From NCBI GenBank assembly GCA_015680685.1, contig MNCI01008572.1, positions 300,591 through 364,590 of the forward strand: 64,000 bases of DNA, written 5' to 3'. Numbering within the stretch: position 1 is the first letter of the stretch; the number at the start of each line of letters is the position of its first letter. A model generated the notes under the pieces. The model was not told the DNA's origin, did not search any database, and was given only the letters and a program-made list of their open reading frames with translations. Of this stretch, positions 58,592-64,000 are shown in pieces. The stretch is from Gnetum montanum (lineage: Eukaryota; Streptophyta; Gnetopsida; Gnetales; Gnetaceae). The translations under genes were made by a program, and so were the position numbers.

Positions 58592-59466
58592 TGATGGGAC
58601 ACGATATCGCATGGGCCATGATATCGTGTACGTGATATCACGTCCGTTGCGATATTGCATCCCCTGTGATATCGCATACACAATATCATATTTTCCCTTG
58701 CGATATCACATACGCGATATCGTAGTCCACCACAATTTCTATAAATAAGAAGTGGCTCTCCCTTTTTTAATAACATAGATTAGGAGTTATATTGTAGCGA
58801 AGCTCTAGCAATTTCATCCCTCCATAGATAGATTATTTTCCCGTGTCTGCCTACAGTGTGGTGAATGTAATTGTATGGCATCCTTTATTCGAGTGTGACG
58901 TCCTTGGACATGCACATGACTGGCAATAAAGATCAAGATTACTCCATCATTGCAGCATTCACTTTGTTTATTTATTTATTTAATTGTTATTTATTGCTTT
59001 CCTAATTAGTCTCTCTCTCACCCTTATCTCCTAGAATGTGGAATGAGTACGACTTGATTACAAGAATTTAAGTGTGATTACTTGGTATACCTAGGATCTG
59101 TGCTTGGCAATCGCAGTGGTAGTCATGCACAAAGTCCAAGATGTGTACCGATGATCAAGGAACGGATGGTCATTGCACTTAGGCTAGATTAGATTGTTTT
59201 ACCTTTTCTCTCCTACCTTAGCTTAGTTAATACTATCTTCCATTGCTTCAAGAGTAGCATTAGATTAGGAAAACATCATACATCTCACTCTGGACTAAAC
59301 CATACGTGAAAAATATAATACTAGTCTAGGTGGGAAGATAGTAAACTGTGACCTAAGGCTAACTGTCTAGGTGCCACAACTAGTCTGTCTGCAGAGTTCG
59401 ACCAGATTGAGCGTGAGAATGCTCGTATTCATATGGTTGAGTGTAGGGGTACCTGGCCACTCATCA
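58592..59466 (+). repeat. LTR B (5' LTR of element B)
   Basis: Starts TGATGGGACACGATATCGC, ends GGCCACTCATCA, 875 bp. GATATCGC array 58595-58730, TATA box CTATAAATAA at 58739-58748. A primer site follows, so it serves as a 5' LTR. It could double as the 3' LTR of A only if A lost its polypurine tract, and the flanks ACCAT (before 53877) and TTAGT (after 59466) do not match. Confidence 0.85.
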
Positions 59467-59467
59467 T

Positions 59468-59486
59468 TAGTGTCATTACCGGGGAT
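59468..59486 (+). other. tRNA-Asp-type primer binding site, element B
   Basis: TAGTGTCATTACCGGGGAT, five transitions from TGGCGCCGTTGCCGGGGAT, one base after LTR B. Confidence 0.8.
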
Positions 59487-59597
59487 GATGCTAGTTATCT
59501 AGATTAGTTATATCATAAAAGGTTATTGTAAAGGAATTAACGATATATCTTTTAGAAAGAAGTAATTATAAAAAGTCACATAAATTCACACACAACA

Positions 59598-61466
59598 ATG
59601 CCTCTCCTACAAGATCATGATAACGCCACACTTAGTGAGGAAGTTCAGTGGAGAACCAATGAACTATATAATGATGAAGATTGGAGTATACAACCTGAAG
59701 TGGGGGTTTCTTATAAACATGAATGAAAGCAACGTCATCCCAACACACGAAACCATAACTTACCCGATGACGATGAACCCTCACTGGCCACTATAAGCTT
59801 AATGCAAATACAAGAGGCTGTTCGAATCTCAGGTAGGCATCATAAAGAGAGCCATCTACCCAAGCTCAATTTAAACAACTTTCCTAAATTCTCAGGGGGC
59901 TATGACTTAGATCCGTATCAACATTTACAAGCCTTCTACGATGCCTACACATGGAATAACATTGATAACAGGTGGCAAAAACTTAAGCTCTTCCCTATGA
60001 CACTTGTTGACCAAGCAAAAGTATGGTATAGATCATTAAAACCAAATTCAATATGACATTGGTCAATGATGGTAGAGGTGTTTAACAAAAAATATCAAAC
60101 CTACGCAAGAGTGTCAGCCTTGTGGAAACAAATACAAGGATGGAAACAAGCAAAATGGGAACCCTTGGACATGGCCTTAGAAAGATATTATGCATTGTTG
60201 AACAATTGTCCAGGGCATGGGTTTTCCGAGGAAAGGCTAATGTATCATATCATTGATGGGCTATGTAATGAAACAAGAGATACCTTAGGAATGTATGCCC
60301 AACGTCAATTATATGAACTACAAACCCATCAAGTCCAAGAGCTTATTAAGTAGGTAGCAAAAGAAGAAGGAGAATTAGCTAGATGGGAGAGTGTTGAAAA
60401 ACATCCACGAGACCAAAATGTCAACTTAACAAACGTCCATAATCATAAAAGGGAGGAATCAACCAATCTCAAGGTGGAAACATCATCTTTGCCAATACAA
60501 CAAACATTAGAAGAAGCCAAGGCAAAGATCAATAAGATGTTGGAATGGATGAACCAAAAGTGTGGAGAATATATCAACATCATTGGAGATAGAGTTTTAA
60601 AAATTCAAGAAGCAAGATGAAGTAGTAGAAAATCAAAAATAAGGGATAAGGAAAATAAGAGCTCAACTGCCAATCATACGTATGAATGCAACATTTTCCT
60701 GTACGATCACCCCAAGGGTCAATGCCCAATATTGTTACATTTACATGAGCATTAGGGAAACACATCACATCCAAAGTTCATACAGAAATACTGTGTTCGA
60801 TCATAGTGGCAACAATCCCAGTCATTGGGGAGACCACCCTGGGATTGGAGACACCTTTCATATCATCCGAATCCAAACGCTTATCTTGTTCAACATCCTA
60901 TTTCTTCAATTGGGCCAACATACTCTATCTCACCATAGTACCATTCTCCACAATACTATCAACCCATGCCTCCAACACAACCTCCACCTTGTGCACCTTA
61001 TACTTCTCCTAACTTTCAATATTCTCATCCTTTCCCTCCTTCTACATCGCCACCAACTGTTCCTAAGGTGCCTACACCACAACAACAAACCATGAACAAC
61101 ACTTGTACTACTGCTACTAACAACAGTGAAAAGCCTCCTCAACATCAAATGCATCCTTTCTTTAAACACGGCCGTAAGAAGGGACAACACAATTTCGAGG
61201 CCACTACATCTTACAACTCAGCACAAGTCCCACACTGTGGTGCACCGTTACCTTTGAACCCAATGCCTCATGTAACTTCATCAGGGCCACCAACTCACAC
61301 TCCAACAACAATCTTACGCAATAAAAATAGACATGGAGAGTGCCAACCCAATCCTTGCATACCATCTAATAGTCCTAAACATCATAGTGGGTCAACTCGT
61401 TATCTGGGAACTACATCGTATAAAGTGACCCACTATGCTCACTATAATCAAGTGTGTGAACCCTAA
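59598..61466 (+). pseudogene. Gag polyprotein, element B (best preserved Gag core)
   Basis: Starts MPLLQDHDN. The core is open over two adjoining frames: LPKLNLNNFPKFSGGYDLDP, HLQAFYDAY, KLKLFPMTLVDQAKVWYRSL (59850-60056), one stop, then MMVEVFNKKYQTYARVSALW, KWEPLDMALERYYALL and YHIIDGLCNETRDTLGMYAQ (60066-60353). CNIFLYDHPKGQCPI at 60687-60731 is the shared HPKG motif. A Pro/Thr/Asn/His-rich end (60966-61466, open) follows. It has fewer breaks than A, C or E. Confidence 0.85.
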
Positions 61467-63490
61467 TGGGGTAAGTATGGACCAGTTTCAATATTTCCAA
61501 TGTGCAAGGATCCTCATCTTCCATTTATTAATCCTTTACATAGTTAACTGATTAGTTATGGGGGATATCCCCCATTCCAATAACAAGAAGGATTAATAAC
61601 TTTTTATTTTTCCTTAATTTTTCAAGTTTTTGTTTTCCAGTTTTTCATTTTTTCAACTTTTATTTTATCTTTTTGTCTTTTTAGTATTTTTGTCTTTTTA
61701 CATTTTTTGTAAGTAATCTCATCTATGAATAAAACACTCATGTGGATCGTTGGTTGAGGTGTGTTCTATGTTATTAATTCTTGAGTGATCAATTATTTGG
61801 ACAGTGAGCCCATTACATCCACTCATCCACTCTATAAATAAGAGGTTCTGTTCGAGGGTACAGTGATATTCTTGAAATTCTTAAAACTTAAAATTAATTT
61901 TGTATTCATTGTACCTAGAATGAAGAAGGATGGACCAAGAGGGAATGATTAGGGTGTGACATCAAGGGAACTTATGGATTCTCTTTGGTGACGTTTGTGG
62001 GAGTTATCATGCAATATGGTTGTACTAAGATCCTTGTAGATATAACAAAAAATGGGAGTAAGAGTAATCAAAAGGGCACTCAAAAATTAATGTTGTGCTA
62101 GGGGGTTCCACTAGAAAGACATGCACCCATGCTTGAAGGTTGGCAGCTTCTCTGGTTTTAGTAAAGTGAAAAAGAAGAAGAAGAAGAAAAAGGAAAAGAA
62201 AAAAAAAGTACCACAAAACAAAAGTCACTCCTCTCTTGAACAAAACACCAAGTGACCATACACCTTGTTGTTATGGTACTCTCATAGTTGCTCATCATGG
62301 GATGAAATAATGTGATGTCACTTATTAGAGGAATGAACTTGGTCCTAATCTTAGAACGATGGGGTAATGACACCTTAATCATGCTTTACACGTAGGATTC
62401 ATTGTGCCCTAGGTCAGTTACCTCATGTCCCAATCTCTACAATCCCTTTCTATAGTTCATCTCATCTCACTGTTCATGTAATTGTAGCTCGTGTCGTGTG
62501 TAGAATAGAATTCTTATCTCATTTTCGGTGATATTTACATGTGTGTGTTTTGTGGAGTTAGTGTGGATTACATTTAACCCTTCTAGTACCCACTGACACT
62601 TTAAGTGTGGTTACACAAGGGCATTATAGGTTGGAACCTACTTTGGGGAGGATCCACTTGTGTAATTTTTCATAATCTTCACTTATAACATCACTCACAC
62701 ACACCATTTCTTACCTTTAGCATAATTTCTCAATAATTTTCTTTCCTTTATTATTATCCCTCTAAATTTTAACACTCCAATGTACCATTTCATATCCTTT
62801 TTCTTACCACCCAAAGTTTTATTGGTAAAATCCACACCCTTATCATTAATGATGCCTTTTAAATTAATGAAACTACCCTAGAACATCTTGATCATAGTCA
62901 ATGTCCTTAATTTCCATCATTTAATTTCAAAGAAATATTAAAAATTCAGTACACTCTCTAAGTTCCCTAACTTCAATGAAAATATATATACATGACCCCC
63001 CTATGCTAATCAACATCATTTGTAATTGTTCATGTAGGGGAAGTTTTTCAATTCCTCTCTACAACTCACGATTGCATGTACCTTGCTTTCATATCCATAA
63101 CTTGCTCGCTGATACTCTGATTTTCATTCCATTTGAACCTACTTGAACTCGAAGTGTTCAACTTAGTCATGGGGGAGGGACACACACCAAATAGTGCATA
63201 TAGTGCATAAATGTTTTAAAATTCATCATCGCCCGAAGGACATCTTTAAGGGTAATTAGTTGTAGAATTAAGAATAGAATGTGTCAAAAATAATTTCATC
63301 CCCTTAGCTATACCAAAAAATTAAATTTGGAAACCACCTAAGTAAAGATGACTCAACACTATAATCTTTCGGGGACATCTTCTTCCAATAATTAACATCA
63401 TATGGAAATAAAGTAAATCTATTAAGGAAAGCAGTAAGGTATAACCTAACTTTGGTAACAACTTTACTAACAATTGGTTCCGTGTGATTG
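61467..63490. other. Tail of element B and unassigned DNA
   Basis: T-rich tract 61600-61710, conserved block 61952-61969, then sequence without recognised motifs. A purine-rich word CATGGGGGAGGG at about 63169-63180 could be a polypurine tract of another element, but no LTR follows it. Confidence 0.45.
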
Positions 63491-63494
63491 TAGA

Positions 63495-64000
63495 TGGTCC
63501 CAAAACGTGGACAACAGGAAGGTCCTGCTCAAGGTGTGATGACATGACCTAGGAGAGGTAAAGGACAAGTTCCTACCAAACAACATGCAGAGTAGGAGGA
63601 ACAATAATTTAGTATCCACCAAGAAGACCCTACTGTTGTACAATCAAGGCCTACCCTCTCTAAAAGTGGTGCCTGGTACTTAGGGGAAACGTACCAATTT
63701 TGGCACAATAAAGAAGAAGGCACCATGGTTAACAATTGTGGTGTAACTGTTGATTTCTCTATTCAAGACATTTTAGAAGTATTAAACCTTCCGAATATAG
63801 GGCCAAAGGTTGCTCAGAACTAGCTAGCCACTTTCAAAATTGAGCAACTTAATAAACTGTTGACAGAGAATAAAAGGGTGGCAAAAGAAAAAGAGAAGGC
63901 TAACTGGGATGCCTCTATGGCACAAGTACAAACTTACACGTGTGCCAAGGTACTCAAGGTCTTATAAGAGGAGAAACTCCAGGCCATACTTCAACACCAT
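63495..64000 (+). pseudogene. Coiled-coil ORF fragment, continues past window
   Basis: From ATG 63495 one frame gives MVPKRGQQEGPAQGV, then after a few stops DFSIQDILEVLNLPNIGPKV and a charged stretch LLTENKRVAKEKEKANWDAS to the window end. Lys/Glu/Gln-rich helix character resembles the accessory ORF of element G (34030-36300). I do not recognise a family. Stops near 63536, 63593 and 63825 argue for a relic. Confidence 0.4.

Larger units (their letters stand above)
59467..62600 (+). mobile_element. Athila-like Gag-only element B (internal part)
   Basis: After primer site and leader, Gag runs 59598-61466. The next DNA is a T-rich tract and the conserved block GGGTGTGACATCAAGGGA (61952-61969). 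There is no AP, RT or INT. No 3' LTR is recognised before 62600; the right end is a guess. Confidence 0.65.

Noticed and set aside
53877-59466. LTRs A and B as the two LTRs of one complete element
   Set aside because: Flanking 5-mers ACCAT and TTAGT do not match, no polypurine tract precedes LTR B, and LTR B is followed by its own primer site and Gag.
60930-61190. Arg/Leu-rich minus-strand open frame
   Set aside because: Shadow of the Pro-rich end of the element B Gag.
1-64000. tRNA or rRNA genes
   Set aside because: No cloverleaf with A and B boxes or rRNA-like conserved stretch was noticed; the tRNA-like words seen are primer binding sites beside LTRs.

Overview
This window is repeat-dominated nuclear DNA of a seed plant with a large, TE-rich genome; the species cannot be told from the sequence. 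It is AT-rich. Every protein-like stretch I recognise is retroelement Gag, protease (AP), reverse transcriptase (RT), RNase H, integrase (INT), chromodomain or a plant retroelement accessory ORF. All carry stops or frameshifts. I found no intact gene, tRNA, rRNA or ordinary host gene.

Layout, left to right. (1) 1-4080: minus-strand Tat-like Ty3 element cut by the window edge, with a 2.3 kb LTR (1737-4080) swollen by hairpin repeats spaced 183-201 bp. (2) 4081-6984: unassigned DNA and a related LTR fragment. (3) 6985-19493: plus-strand Ty3 chromovirus (AP-RT-RNase H, then INT-chromodomain, 3' LTR 18463-19493), split by a Gag-AP-only Tat-like element (8881-16023, 5-bp target duplication) and by a solo Copia LTR (17321-18419). 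(4) 20013-about 25000: plus-strand Athila-like element C with LTR, tRNA-Asp-type primer site, Gag and AP but no RT or INT. (5) 25060-31112: minus-strand Gag scraps, a Copia element (LTR 28308-29570, tRNA-iMet primer site, Gag) and a chromovirus LTR (30151-31112). (6) 32839-36300: minus-strand Athila-like 3' end G with an accessory ORF. (7) 37753-47754: the best preserved element, E, a minus-strand Athila-like element with two LTRs, primer site, Gag, AP, RT, RNase H, INT, polypurine tract and a near-perfect target duplication. (8) 51241-53876: a plant-transposon-domain ORF scrap and a Copia 3' end whose LTR holds a younger solo Athila-like LTR (52426-53190), itself broken by an assembly gap. 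(9) 53877-62600: two plus-strand Athila-like elements, A (Gag-AP) and B (Gag only), each behind an LTR and tRNA-Asp-type primer site. (10) 63495-64000: start of a coiled-coil ORF.

Two themes stand out. First, the LTR families here carry, between LTR start and TATA box, dense arrays of family-specific inverted-repeat words: GATATCGC, GCTACGC/GCGTAGC, ATCGATGAGGCC and AGATGTCT. Second, elements with Gag (with or without AP) but no RT or INT recur: four copies from two lineages, beside one full-order relative that could once have supplied the missing enzymes. Identities come from motif reading without database searches; coordinates of decayed ends are approximate.
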